Below are positions 44,717-52,807 of a stretch of DNA of 64,000 bases, in pieces. The notes beneath the pieces are model-generated. The model made no database searches. It was not told the DNA's origin and saw only the letters and a list, made by a program, of their open reading frames with translations. The stretch covers positions 1 to 64,000 of the forward strand of contig JBFLXA010000003.1 of the NCBI GenBank assembly GCA_040757575.1. Direction: 5' to 3'. The stretch comes from PFJX01 sp040757575. Lineage in GTDB: Bacteria > Pseudomonadota > Gammaproteobacteria > Burkholderiales > Thiobacillaceae. The position numbers and the translations under genes were made by a program. Position 1 is the stretch's first letter, and each line of letters begins with the position of its first letter.

Positions 44717-46030
44717 TCAGGGGGCGGACAGCCGGGTCTGGTTGCGGCCGTGGGTTTCCCGGAGGTACAGGGTCCCTACGACGGCCAGGGCGGCGAAGGC
44801 GGCGCTGGTCAGCAGGCCGTTGCGGTAGCCTACCCAGGGGTAGACCCGGGCGCCTTCCCGCACCAGGCCTTCCCAGGCCAGGTCTGCCACCCAGCCGAAC
44901 AGGGGCTGGAGGAGGGCGGCGCCCAGGAACAGGCCGGTGTTCACCAGGGCGATGGCCATGCCGGCGTTGGCCGGGGGGGCCCATTCCTTGGCGGCGGCGT
45001 AGGTGACGACGAAGCCCCCCGCGCTCAAACCCAGCAGGCTGTAGAGCAGCAGGCCCCCCAGGCCCGCCTGCCAGGGCAGCAGGGCCAGGGCCAGCCAGCT
45101 CAGGCAGGAGAGCAGGGCGGCGGTCAGGATCACCGGCCGGCGGCGCCCCAGCCGGTCCGACAGGCCCCCCATGAAAAAGGCTCCCAGGGCAAACCCGGCC
45201 AGGGCGGCGGTGGTGTAGAGGGAGGCTGCTCCCCGGCCCAGGCCCTGCACGTCCTGCAACAGGGGCACGCCCCACAGGCCGGCAAAGGCGAAGAAACTGC
45301 CGGTGATGCCGAAATTCACCCAGAAGCCGGGCCAGACGCGGCGATTGGCGAGCACGGCCTTCAGGTCCGGCCACCAGTGGCGGGGCGGGGCCGAGGCGGC
45401 GCTGGATGCCATCGGTGCCTGCAAGGGTGGAAATCCGGCATCTTCCGGCCGGTTTCGCACCCAGAGCAGGATGGCCAGGGCCAGCACCAGGGAAAACACC
45501 CCCGTGGCCACGAATACGTCCCGCCAGGTGAACCAGGCCAGGAGGGCGGCCAGGGGGCCGGCAGCCAGGATGGAACCGGCGTTGCCCAGGAACAGGGTGA
45601 GGCCGCTCACCAGACCGTAGCGCCGTTCACTGAACCAGACCGTGTTGGCGCGCATGAGGCCGACGAACACCACCGACACCCCCAGGCCCACCAGCAGGCG
45701 GACCAGGGAGGCGGTGCCCAGGTCCGGTGCCAGGCCGAACAGGATGGAACCCAGGCCCGCCGCCAGGGTGCCCAGGCCGGCGCTGACCCGTGGCCCCAGG
45801 GTGTCCGCCAGTACCCCGGCGGGCAGTTGCATGGCGGTGTAGACGTAGTAATACATGGCCGCCAGGGAGCCCAGTCCGGCGCCGGTGGTCTGGAAGGCCG
45901 CCATCAGGTCCGCAGCCACCACGCCGGGGGCCATGCGATGGAAATAGACCAGCATGTAGGCCAGTATCAGCAGGGCGAAAGTGGTCCAGCGCACGCGCTG
46001 GAATCGGCGGTAGTCGGTGACGGAAAGCAT
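44717..46030 (-). CDS. Major facilitator superfamily transporter
   Basis: A 437-residue transporter with about 12 hydrophobic segments. The loop 2-3 signature is GVLADTLGPRVSAG, and the repeat-half loop is FFMGGLSDRLGRRRPVIL. It begins VRWTTFALLILAYMLVYFHRMAPGVVAADL, a pattern found in organic-anion or glycerol-phosphate-like MFS families. The substrate is unknown. It is divergent from srkA by 54 bp. Confidence 0.87.
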   Translation of the reverse strand: MLSVTDYRRFQRVRWTTFALLILAYMLVYFHRMAPGVVAADLMAAFQTTGAGLGSLAAMYYYVYTAMQLPAGVLADTLGPRVSAGLGTLAAGLGSILFGLAPDLGTASLVRLLVGLGVSVVFVGLMRANTVWFSERRYGLVSGLTLFLGNAGSILAAGPLAALLAWFTWRDVFVATGVFSLVLALAILLWVRNRPEDAGFPPLQAPMASSAASAPPRHWWPDLKAVLANRRVWPGFWVNFGITGSFFAFAGLWGVPLLQDVQGLGRGAASLYTTAALAGFALGAFFMGGLSDRLGRRRPVILTAALLSCLSWLALALLPWQAGLGGLLLYSLLGLSAGGFVVTYAAAKEWAPPANAGMAIALVNTGLFLGAALLQPLFGWVADLAWEGLVREGARVYPWVGYRNGLLTSAAFAALAVVGTLYLRETHGRNQTRLSAP

Positions 46031-46084
46031 GGAGCAACCTGGTTGGGAGTCCGGATTCTAGCCCGCCCGCACTACAATGCCCCC

Positions 46085-47113
46085 ATGCCCGCCGAGACCC
46101 TCAAGCCCCCCACCCCCCACCCCTACGCCATCCTCACCCCGGACCTGGTGCTGGACGCCCTGGAGTCCGTGGGCCTGCGGGGCGATGGCCGCCTGATTGC
46201 CCTGAACAGCTATGAAAATCGGGTCTACCAGATCTGGCTGGAGGACGAGGGCCCGCCGGGGCCCGTGGTGGTGGCCAAGTTCTATCGGCCGGGGCGCTGG
46301 TCCGACGCCGCCATCCTGGAAGAACATGCCTTCAGCCGGGAACTGGCGGAGCGGGAGATTCCCGTGGTGGCGCCCCTGGTGCTGGCGGGGACCAGCCTGC
46401 ATCACCACGGGGGTTTTCGTTTCGCCCTGTTTCCCCGCCGGGGCGGACGCACGCCGGAATTCGACCACGGCGACACCCTGGAATGGATGGGCCGTTTTCT
46501 GGGGCGCATCCATGCCGTCGGCGCCCTGGAGCCCTACGCTCATCGGCCGGCCCTGGATATCGCCAGTTTTGGCGAGGCGTCCCGGGATTACCTGCTGGCC
46601 CAGGACTGGCTGCCCAGTGACCTGCGCGATGTGTGGGCAGGTTTGTCCCGGCACGCGCTGGACGGGGCCCGCCGCTGCTTCGACCGGGCGGGGGACGTGG
46701 CCAGCCTGCGGCTCCACGGCGACTGCCACGCGGGCAACGTGCTCTGGACCGAAGGCGGGGAGAGCAACGGCCCCCATTTCGTGGACTTCGACGACAGCCG
46801 CATGGGGCCGGCGGTGCAGGACCTGTGGATGCTGCTGTCCGGCGACCGGGCCAGCCAGAGCCGGCAACTGGCGGACGTGGTGGCGGGCTACGAGGATTTC
46901 ATGGAATTCGACACCCGGGAGCTGCATCTGGTGGAGGCCCTGCGCACCCTGCGCCTGCTGCATTATTCCGCCTGGATCGCCAGGCGCTGGGACGACCCGG
47001 CCTTTCCCGCCGCCTTCCCCTGGTTCAACACGCCCCGCTACTGGGAAGACCGCATCCTGGAACTGCGGGAACAGATCGCCCTGATGCAGGAACCGCCGCT
47101 CTGGTCTAACTGA
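46085..47113 (+). CDS. srkA: Stress response kinase A (YihE/RdoA family)
   Basis: A 342-residue protein kinase of the APH-like fold. The start at 46085 is the first Met before LTPDLVLDALESVG; the same frame stays open for 2 kb upstream, but that part runs antisense to two real genes. Motifs: ALNSYENRVYQI, VAKFYRPGRW (ATP Lys), the catalytic loop LHGDCHAGNVLW and the metal site FVDFDDSRMGPAVQDLWML. In E. coli it counters stress-induced death by phosphorylating proteins at Ser/Thr. Confidence 0.92.
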   Translation: MPAETLKPPTPHPYAILTPDLVLDALESVGLRGDGRLIALNSYENRVYQIWLEDEGPPGPVVVAKFYRPGRWSDAAILEEHAFSRELAEREIPVVAPLVLAGTSLHHHGGFRFALFPRRGGRTPEFDHGDTLEWMGRFLGRIHAVGALEPYAHRPALDIASFGEASRDYLLAQDWLPSDLRDVWAGLSRHALDGARRCFDRAGDVASLRLHGDCHAGNVLWTEGGESNGPHFVDFDDSRMGPAVQDLWMLLSGDRASQSRQLADVVAGYEDFMEFDTRELHLVEALRTLRLLHYSAWIARRWDDPAFPAAFPWFNTPRYWEDRILELREQIALMQEPPLWSN

Positions 47114-47123
47114 TGGAGCCCCC

Positions 47124-47642
47124 ATGACCACGCCTACTCCCACCTCCACGCCTACTTCCACGCCTTCTCTCAATGTCATCGTCGCCATGGCCCGCAACCG
47201 GGTCATCGGCATCCGTAACACCCTGCCCTGGCACCTGCCGGAGGACCTGAAGCATTTCAAGGCCCTGACCATGGGCCATCACATCATCATGGGCCGCAAG
47301 ACCTATGAATCCATCGGCCGTCCCCTGCCAGGACGCACCACGGTCATCGTCAGCCGGGATCAAGGCTATGCCCAGGCCGGCTGCCTGACCGCCCCTTCCA
47401 TCGACGCTGCCATCGCCGCCTGCCAGGGGGATACGGATATCTTTTTCGTGGGCGGGGCCGAAATGTACCGCCAGGTGCTGGGCCGGGCGGATCGTCTGTA
47501 TCTCACCGAAATCCAGGCGGACTACGAAGGGGATGCCTGGTTTCCGGAGGTGGACCCTGGTGTCTGGCAGGAGGAGACCCGCCTGATACAGGCCACCGTG
47601 GCGGGACTGGAGTACCACTTCGTTACTTACCGTCGTCGCTGA
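47124..47642 (+). CDS. folA: Dihydrofolate reductase
   Basis: A 172-residue enzyme that reduces dihydrofolate to tetrahydrofolate with NADPH. The body begins at about residue 16: NVIVAMARNRVIG, NTLPWHLPEDLKHFK (catalytic acid Glu), IIMGRKTYESIGRPLPGR and FFVGGAEMYRQ. The first 15 residues are a Thr/Pro/Ser-rich stretch encoded by repeated CACGCCTAC-like DNA and not expected in the family. The start could instead be the Met in VIVAMARN or a non-ATG codon near residue 14. Confidence 0.93.
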   Translation: MTTPTPTSTPTSTPSLNVIVAMARNRVIGIRNTLPWHLPEDLKHFKALTMGHHIIMGRKTYESIGRPLPGRTTVIVSRDQGYAQAGCLTAPSIDAAIAACQGDTDIFFVGGAEMYRQVLGRADRLYLTEIQADYEGDAWFPEVDPGVWQEETRLIQATVAGLEYHFVTYRRR

Positions 47643-47732
47643 GGTTTGCGCGGCTGGCAATTTCGGTTACCTTGAATCTTGTAAACCTCATGTACTGGCC
47701 AGAGTCACTATTCGGATAAGAGGAGACGCGGC

Positions 47733-48566
47733 ATGGAGACCGCACAGGAACTGAGTTTCGACGAGATGGGTGCCATACTGGATTCCATCGACATCCCGGC
47801 TTGCCCGGCGGTGCTGACCCAGGTGATGACCGAGGCTCAGCGGGACGACCCGGATATCAAAGTGCTCTCCCGCATCATTTCGTCAGATGTGGGCATGTCC
47901 GCCTACGCCATCAAGCTTGCCAATTCGGCCTTGTTCCGGGGCAGCGGGCCTGTGAGCAGCGTTGCCCAGGCCGTGTCTCGTCTGGGCATCCGCAATATCC
48001 TCTGCACCGTGGTGGCAGTGTCCCTGCGTAACAACGTCATCCCCGGCATACCGGCCGACGTGCTGGAACGTTTCTGGGATCTGGCCGGGGCCCAGGCCCT
48101 GGCCGCCAGCCTCATCGCCCGTAAGGTGCGGGGGGTGGCGCCGGATGTGGCCTACACCTATGCCCTGTTCCATCATGCCGCCATTCCCATACTCATGCGT
48201 CGCTTCCCGGATTATTCCAAGCAGATGGAGGGGATCAGCGAAGATGCGCGGGTGGACCAGGAGGAGCGTCTGTACAGCTGCAACCACGCGGTGGTGGGAG
48301 CCTTGTTGGCCCGCAACTGGGGCCTTTCGCCGGTAATCATCAACTGCAACCGCCACCATCATGACGGGTCGCGCTATGCCGCCAAAAAATCCTGCCTGAC
48401 TGGTGAGGAGCAGGCGCTGGTGGCTATCGTCCATATTGCCGAATCCGCCGTGGAACGGGAGGGCGCCGTCAATTGGGAACCTGCAAAGGAAGCGATTGCC
48501 TACCTGGGTCTGGATGACGATGACCTGGCGGACATCGTGGAAGCCCTGAGCTGTTGTAGAAACTGA
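47733..48566 (+). CDS. HDOD-domain signalling protein
   Basis: A 277-residue protein in which an HDOD domain covers about residues 20-215: IPACPAVLTQVMTEAQ, then LSRIISSDVGMSAYAIKLANSA and VAQAVSRLGIRNILCTV. It lacks the metal-binding HD pair of true phosphodiesterases (HHAAIP in place of an HD-type motif), as usual for HDOD. A good AGAGGAG site lies 9 bp upstream. HDOD proteins often act in signalling or motility networks; the role here is unknown. Confidence 0.85.
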   Translation: METAQELSFDEMGAILDSIDIPACPAVLTQVMTEAQRDDPDIKVLSRIISSDVGMSAYAIKLANSALFRGSGPVSSVAQAVSRLGIRNILCTVVAVSLRNNVIPGIPADVLERFWDLAGAQALAASLIARKVRGVAPDVAYTYALFHHAAIPILMRRFPDYSKQMEGISEDARVDQEERLYSCNHAVVGALLARNWGLSPVIINCNRHHHDGSRYAAKKSCLTGEEQALVAIVHIAESAVEREGAVNWEPAKEAIAYLGLDDDDLADIVEALSCCRN

Positions 48567-48588
48567 GGCTTACCAAGACCTTAAGGTC

Positions 48589-49554
48589 CTACTCCTGCAC
48601 ACAAATCTCCCTCCGGGAAACAGCCAGGGCGGTGCGCAGGAAAAGGCCCAGGATGACCACGCTGGTCACACCCAGCAGGACACTGGCCAGGCGGGCGAAG
48701 AAGAGATTCCCGGATTGCTGGAACAGGCTGAAGGTGGCCAGGGTGATTGCCGCCAGGGGGAAGGAATAAGCCCACCAGGACAGGAAGAACTTCAGTTTTG
48801 CAAACCAGGCCAGCTGGGCGAACAGCAGCAGGGTGAAGAACAGGCCACTGTAGTAGAGCAGCAGGGCCATCATGTCCAGGCTGCCGGTGAGCTTCAGGTA
48901 GGCGATGAAGCCCACCGCAGGCGGGGCGATGAGGATGAACAGGGTGGGCATGAGCCTTTCCGGCAGACTGCCATGGAAGATCACCCGGTAGAAGATGATG
49001 GTCAGCAACACGGGCCAGAACAGCAGGCCGATGCTGAAAAAGAACCAGGATATCTCCACGGGGGCATGACTGACGCCGGCGATCGGCACCAGGATGTTGC
49101 CCACTACGGGAATGAACCAGGCCGGGTTGAGGTGGGTGATTTCGAAACGGGTGTGGTGCATCCACTGGGTGATGGCGTAGAGGGTGAGCACCAGATGCAG
49201 CAGGGTGCCGGCCCCCCAGAGCAGCTTGGAATAGGGGGCGGAGATGGGCAGCCAGCCAATGGCAAGCAGGATCAGCGCAATACTGATGGTAGGCACGAAA
49301 TTCATCTTGATGGGGTGAGCCCATTCCGCAGCCGTGGCTTCCCGGTATTTCAGCATCTTGGCGATATAGATACCCGACAGGCCTACGAACAACAGCGTGG
49401 CAAGCCCAAGCAGCCAGGGGCTCACGGCCATCGGCAATGCCATGGTCTCTTCCGCCTTGCGCCAGGCAAGGCTCAGCCCTCCCAAACCCATGACCATGGC
49501 AAACCAGGACACGGGAAAGTGTTGCAGCCGTTGGGTGGGGATAGGTTCTGACAT
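48589..49554 (-). CDS. TDT-family transporter (SLAC1/TehA type)
   Basis: A 321-residue membrane protein with about 10 hydrophobic segments. The start at 49554 (MSEPIPTQRLQHFPVSWFAMVMGLGGLSLAW) has the family N-terminus; longer in-frame starts would overlap the next gene. Conserved pieces include HPIKMNFVPTISIALILLA and the FFSIGLLFWPVLLTIIFYR region. The family includes tellurite/dicarboxylate, sulfite-efflux (Ssu1) and anion-channel proteins. Substrate here is unknown. The haem, rhodanese and globin genes upstream may point to a sulfur or nitrogen oxide anion, which is inference. Confidence 0.85.
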   Translation of the reverse strand: MSEPIPTQRLQHFPVSWFAMVMGLGGLSLAWRKAEETMALPMAVSPWLLGLATLLFVGLSGIYIAKMLKYREATAAEWAHPIKMNFVPTISIALILLAIGWLPISAPYSKLLWGAGTLLHLVLTLYAITQWMHHTRFEITHLNPAWFIPVVGNILVPIAGVSHAPVEISWFFFSIGLLFWPVLLTIIFYRVIFHGSLPERLMPTLFILIAPPAVGFIAYLKLTGSLDMMALLLYYSGLFFTLLLFAQLAWFAKLKFFLSWWAYSFPLAAITLATFSLFQQSGNLFFARLASVLLGVTSVVILGLFLRTALAVSRREICVQE

Positions 49555-49613
49555 GCTGGTCTGGACCAGTAGGGTAAGCAGGATGTAACTGGGGGCAAAT
49601 GCCCCCGGCCGGC

Positions 49614-50192
49614 TTAGAGCGGCTTGCGCATGGTGAGGATGCCCCGCACCATGCCGGCTGCATAGCCCACGGCCTTGTCGTCCGGGTACTCTGCCGCCAG
49701 TTTGGCCTTCACCGCATCGCTGAGGGTATCCGGTGCGCCATGGCAGTTCAGGCACATGGACTGGGTTACCAGGGCCTTGGCGTAGCGGAAGCTCTTGCTG
49801 TCACCCTGCTGCTCCACTGTGTAGGTTTCCAGGCTGTCCGCCTTTTCGCCGGCTGCCAGGCGTTTCTCGAAATCGGCGATGACGGCCGCTTCCCAGGCAT
49901 CCGGCACGGCCTTGGGATTGCGGTTCTTGGTGCTTACCCGCTTGATGCTCATGCCGGTGCGGGCGGCAGCGGCCTTGGCGATGGCCGGGGCTTTTTCCTT
50001 GCAGACGCCGATGGCGTTTTCAGGGCCGCCGGCCGCCATGGCGGCCTTGAGTTCGCCACCCAGGGCCTTGCCCAGGTCAGCAGCTGTGGCCCGGGCCTCG
50101 GCAGCCATTTCCGCTTGTTTTTCAGCGCTGGGCAGGCTGGCGCAGCCGGACAGCAGCAGGGCGGCCAAGCTCAGTTTGAGGACGTTTTGCAT
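49614..50192 (-). CDS. DUF3365 (Tll0287-like) haem lipoprotein
   Basis: A 192-residue protein. The signal peptide ends in lipobox LLSGC (Cys near 17). A single c-type haem motif MCLNCHG sits near residue 148. Around it are the DUF3365 features: AIGVCKEKAPAIAKAAAARTG, RVSTKNRNPKAVPDAWE and a C-terminal AVGYAAGMVRGILTMRKPL. Such domains occur alone or as sensors; redox sensing or electron transfer at the membrane is likely. It lies between the transporter and the rhodanese in the same direction. Confidence 0.88.
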   Translation of the reverse strand: MQNVLKLSLAALLLSGCASLPSAEKQAEMAAEARATAADLGKALGGELKAAMAAGGPENAIGVCKEKAPAIAKAAAARTGMSIKRVSTKNRNPKAVPDAWEAAVIADFEKRLAAGEKADSLETYTVEQQGDSKSFRYAKALVTQSMCLNCHGAPDTLSDAVKAKLAAEYPDDKAVGYAAGMVRGILTMRKPL

Positions 50193-50228
50193 GGTGTCTC
50201 CTTTTGTGTCTTGTTGATTGGGTGGGGG

Positions 50229-50609
50229 TCAGAAATAGTTGGTACGGTCTTTTTCCACCGGCAGGCCGGCCTGTTCCCAGCCCATCACCCCGCCGGTGAT
50301 GGAGCGTACATTGGAATAGCCCAGCTGGTTCAGGGCCACGGTGGCCAGGGCCGCCCGGCCGCCGGTACGGCAGTAGAGCAGGATGGGCACGTCCTTGCGG
50401 GCGAATTCCTGCACCTCGCCGATGCGGAACTCCAGGATGCCCCGGGGAATGTTGATGGCGCCGGGTAGGCGCCCGGCCTCGAATTCGCTGGTTTCCCGCA
50501 CGTCCAGGACGCGCACGTCGCCGGACATGGCGTCCCAGGCATCCTTCGGGCTGACTTCGGTGATCTGGGCCCGGGCCTGGGCGACGAGTTCCATTGGAGT
50601 CATGGGCAT
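50229..50609 (-). CDS. Single-domain rhodanese (sulfurtransferase)
   Basis: A 126-residue protein. The rhodanese fold runs from VSPKDAWDAM to GWEQAGLPV. Active-site loop LLYCRTGGRAA contains the catalytic Cys; RVLDVRETSEFEAGRLPGA is the typical first half. No signal peptide, so cytoplasmic. It transfers sulfane sulfur to an unknown acceptor. The Met may be residue 1, 3 or 6. Confidence 0.9.
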   Translation of the reverse strand: MPMTPMELVAQARAQITEVSPKDAWDAMSGDVRVLDVRETSEFEAGRLPGAINIPRGILEFRIGEVQEFARKDVPILLYCRTGGRAALATVALNQLGYSNVRSITGGVMGWEQAGLPVEKDRTNYF

Positions 50610-50654
50610 TTTTTATCCTCTCTTCGTTTCAGTGTTTAGTTGGGGCATTCAGAA

Positions 50655-51077
50655 TCAAGTGGTCTGTACTGGGTGCAGTCCGGCCGCTGCCGGACCCAGG
50701 GGCATCTGGTTGCGCATGTGGTCAGCCACCTTCAGGAAAGCCTGGTAAAGCTCTTCTCGCAGGCGGATGTCTTCCACCACTTCGTCCAGGGCAAGCCGCA
50801 TGCAGTGCATCCACTGGTCCCGGGCATTGTTGTCGATGGGGAAGGGCAGGTGGCGACGGCGGAGCATGGGATGGCCGTGTTTTTCCACATACAACTGGGG
50901 TCCGCCCATCCAGCCGGACAGAAAATCGAACAATTTTAGGCGGGAACCTTCCAGATCCGTGCCATGGAGCTTGCGGATGTCCCAGACTTCCGGCAGTTCG
51001 TCCATGTGGTCATAGAACCGGTCAACCAGTTTCCTGACCTGCTCTTCGCCGCCAATGCGTTCGTAATGCGTTTGCAT
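50655..51077 (-). CDS. Group II truncated haemoglobin
   Basis: A 140-residue 2-on-2 globin. It shows YERIGGEEQVRKLVDRFYDHM at the start and the FLSGWMGGPQLYVEKHGHPML stretch holding the proximal His, with the RRRHLPF follow-up and a conserved Trp in DQWMHCM, typical of group II. It may bind O2 or NO. It heads a minus-strand set with the rhodanese and haem lipoprotein. Confidence 0.9.
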   Translation of the reverse strand: MQTHYERIGGEEQVRKLVDRFYDHMDELPEVWDIRKLHGTDLEGSRLKLFDFLSGWMGGPQLYVEKHGHPMLRRRHLPFPIDNNARDQWMHCMRLALDEVVEDIRLREELYQAFLKVADHMRNQMPLGPAAAGLHPVQTT

Positions 51078-51091
51078 GGGATGGATTGAGT

Positions 51092-51107
51092 ATTAGAAAG
51101 TGCTAAT
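51092..51107. promoter_or_regulatory. Palindrome ATTAG-N6-CTAAT upstream of the globin gene
   Basis: A perfect 5+5 inverted repeat with a 6-bp spacer, 14 bp before the globin ATG. It could be an operator. It does not match the FNR, NsrR or Fur consensus. Confidence 0.35.
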
Positions 51108-51178
51108 CTTAACGCCTTATCCGGGCAGGGTTGGTTTACCAGACAGACTTCACGTTAGTCATCCAGGGCCGGGTAGAT

Positions 51179-51211
51179 ATAGTTGACTAAAATTGTCGGG
51201 ATTTTTATCCT
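51179..51211 (+). promoter_or_regulatory. Sigma-70-type promoter overlapped by an IscR-like box
   Basis: TTGACT (51183-51188), a 17-bp spacer and TATCCT (51206-51211) form a good promoter facing 51278. The segment 51179-51203 also matches the IscR type 1 motif ATASYYGACTRwwwYAGTCRRSTAT with about three mismatches (ATAGTTGACTAAAATTGTCG core). Overlap with the -35 would allow repression when IscR holds its Fe-S cluster. The operon controlled includes a Rieske Fe-S protein, which fits. Confidence 0.6.
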
Positions 51212-51277
51212 GACCACGCAACGGCGTCGAATGCTATTTTCGGCTGCTTCCCGCAATCATCCAAGAATCGTACAAGC

Positions 51278-52393
51278 ATGGAAACCACTCACGCCCAGGA
51301 TTACCAGAAGATGATGCATTCCATCATCCAGCGCATTGCCACCGGTCCCGACCTGTCCAAGGACATCGCCCAGGAAGAAGCCTATCTGGGCATGAAGGGC
51401 ATTCTGGAAAACCAGGTGGACCCGGTCCAGGCGGGCATTTTCTTCATCGCCTTGCGCATGAAGCGGGAATCCAACGCCGAATACAAGGGCATTCTGGACG
51501 CCGTGCTGGAAAGTACCCGTCGTGTCACCGCCGAGGTGGATGAATTGGTGGACATCGCCGATCCCTACGACGGTTATAACCGCTGCCTGCCAGCCGCCCC
51601 CTTCCTGGCGCCGCTGCTGGCGGAACTGGGGCTGCCCACGGTAAACCACAGTGTCGAGGCCCTGGGGCCCAAGTACGGCGTCACCGCCCGCCACGTGCTG
51701 CGGGCGGCCGGGGTGAACGTGGATCTGGAACCCGTCGAAGCGGCCCGCCGCCTGGCGGACCCGACCCTGGGCTGGAGCTATCTGGACCAGGCCCAGTACT
51801 GTCCCGGCCTGCACGATCTGGTGGGGCTGCGTACCCGCATCATCAAGCGCCAGGCCCTGACCACGGTGGAAGTGCTGGCCAAACCCCTGCAAGGCCGCAA
51901 GAAGACCCATTTCGTCACCGGCTACGTGCACAAGCCCTATCCCCCCATCTACGCCATGCTGGCCCGCCATGCGGGTTTTGATACCGGCATCATCATCCGC
52001 GGCGTGGAAGGGGGGGTGATCCCCTCCCTGCGCCAGGCCGGCAAGGCCTGGGTATACCAGGGCCGGGAAGAGGAATACGAGACCGATGTGGACCCTATGG
52101 CTCTGGGTATCGAGCAATCTGCCCGGGCCGTGCCCCTGCCCGACGACCTGCCCAAATCCGAGCGGTCCGGAGACGAAGTGGCCATCATGGTGGACGTGAA
52201 TGCCACCGCCGAGGCGGCCGCCCGGGCCGGCATGGCCGCCCTGAAGGGCGAGAAGGGGGCGACCTACGATTCCCTGGTCCTCTCTGCCGCCCTGGTGCTG
52301 CACCATACCGGCAAGGTGGCCAGCCTGAAGGAAGGTGCGGACCGGGCCCGGGCCGCCCTGGATTCCGGCCGCGCCGCCGTACGGGTGCGCTGA
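51278..52393 (+). CDS. TrpD2/YbiB-like phosphoribosyltransferase-family protein
   Basis: A 371-residue glycosyltransferase family 3 (anthranilate phosphoribosyltransferase-like) protein. The helical N-domain has YLGMKGILENQVDPVQAGIF and FFIALRMKRESNAEYKGILDAV. The large domain has NHSVEALGPKYGVTARHVLRAAG where TrpD has its PRPP-binding glycine loop (GTGGD), which I do not see. It is therefore more like the nucleic-acid-binding TrpD2/YbiB group than a Trp enzyme. Stop overlaps the Rieske gene start (TGATGG region). Confidence 0.82.
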   Translation: METTHAQDYQKMMHSIIQRIATGPDLSKDIAQEEAYLGMKGILENQVDPVQAGIFFIALRMKRESNAEYKGILDAVLESTRRVTAEVDELVDIADPYDGYNRCLPAAPFLAPLLAELGLPTVNHSVEALGPKYGVTARHVLRAAGVNVDLEPVEAARRLADPTLGWSYLDQAQYCPGLHDLVGLRTRIIKRQALTTVEVLAKPLQGRKKTHFVTGYVHKPYPPIYAMLARHAGFDTGIIIRGVEGGVIPSLRQAGKAWVYQGREEEYETDVDPMALGIEQSARAVPLPDDLPKSERSGDEVAIMVDVNATAEAAARAGMAALKGEKGATYDSLVLSAALVLHHTGKVASLKEGADRARAALDSGRAAVRVR

Positions 52394-52701
52394 TGGCCTG
52401 GGTCTCTCTGGCACAGGTGGGCGAGCTGGAGCCCAAACAGATGAAGCGTGCGGAAGTCCAGGGCCGGCGGCTGTTGCTGGTCAATGGAGACGGGGAGTTC
52501 TTCTGCGTGGACGAGATGTGTTCCCACGAGGATTACTCCCTCTGGTTCGGCTGCATCAAGGGCAAATCCATCAAATGCAGCCTGCACGGCAGCTATTTTG
52601 ATCTGGCCACCGGCAAGCCCCTGAACGAACCTGCAGACTGCCCCATCCGCACCTATCCCACCAAGGTGGAAGCTGGCCAGATCTGGGTGGACGTGGCCTG
52701 A
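52393..52701 (+). CDS. Rieske [2Fe-2S] ferredoxin
   Basis: A 102-residue protein. Cluster ligands are in DEMCSHEDY (Cys, His) and KCSLHGSYF (Cys, His), the standard CxH...CxxH pattern. No signal peptide, so a soluble electron carrier of the dioxygenase-ferredoxin/NirD type. It overlaps the TrpD2-like gene by one base and shares its IscR-like promoter. No oxygenase or nitrite reductase partner is present nearby. Confidence 0.92.
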   Translation: MAWVSLAQVGELEPKQMKRAEVQGRRLLLVNGDGEFFCVDEMCSHEDYSLWFGCIKGKSIKCSLHGSYFDLATGKPLNEPADCPIRTYPTKVEAGQIWVDVA

Positions 52702-52807
52702 GCCGTCAAGCCCAGGGCAGATTTCCAGGAGTAGGATTGCGTCCTGGATTGTGCCCTGTTTGCTAGCCCGGCCCCTACCGTTGCGACTGCCTGCCCACCT
52801 GATCCCG

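Noticed and set aside
44006..46084. Open frame of about 2 kb on the plus strand running into srkA
   Set aside because: It is antisense to the MFS and CinA-like genes, is of low complexity (Gly/Gln/His-rich) and has no domain. Only the part from 46085 is coding.
48555..48600. Inverted-looking ACCTTAAGGT between the HDOD gene and the TDT transporter
   Set aside because: A short palindrome in a convergent gap without a T-run or recognised factor; too common to report as a site.
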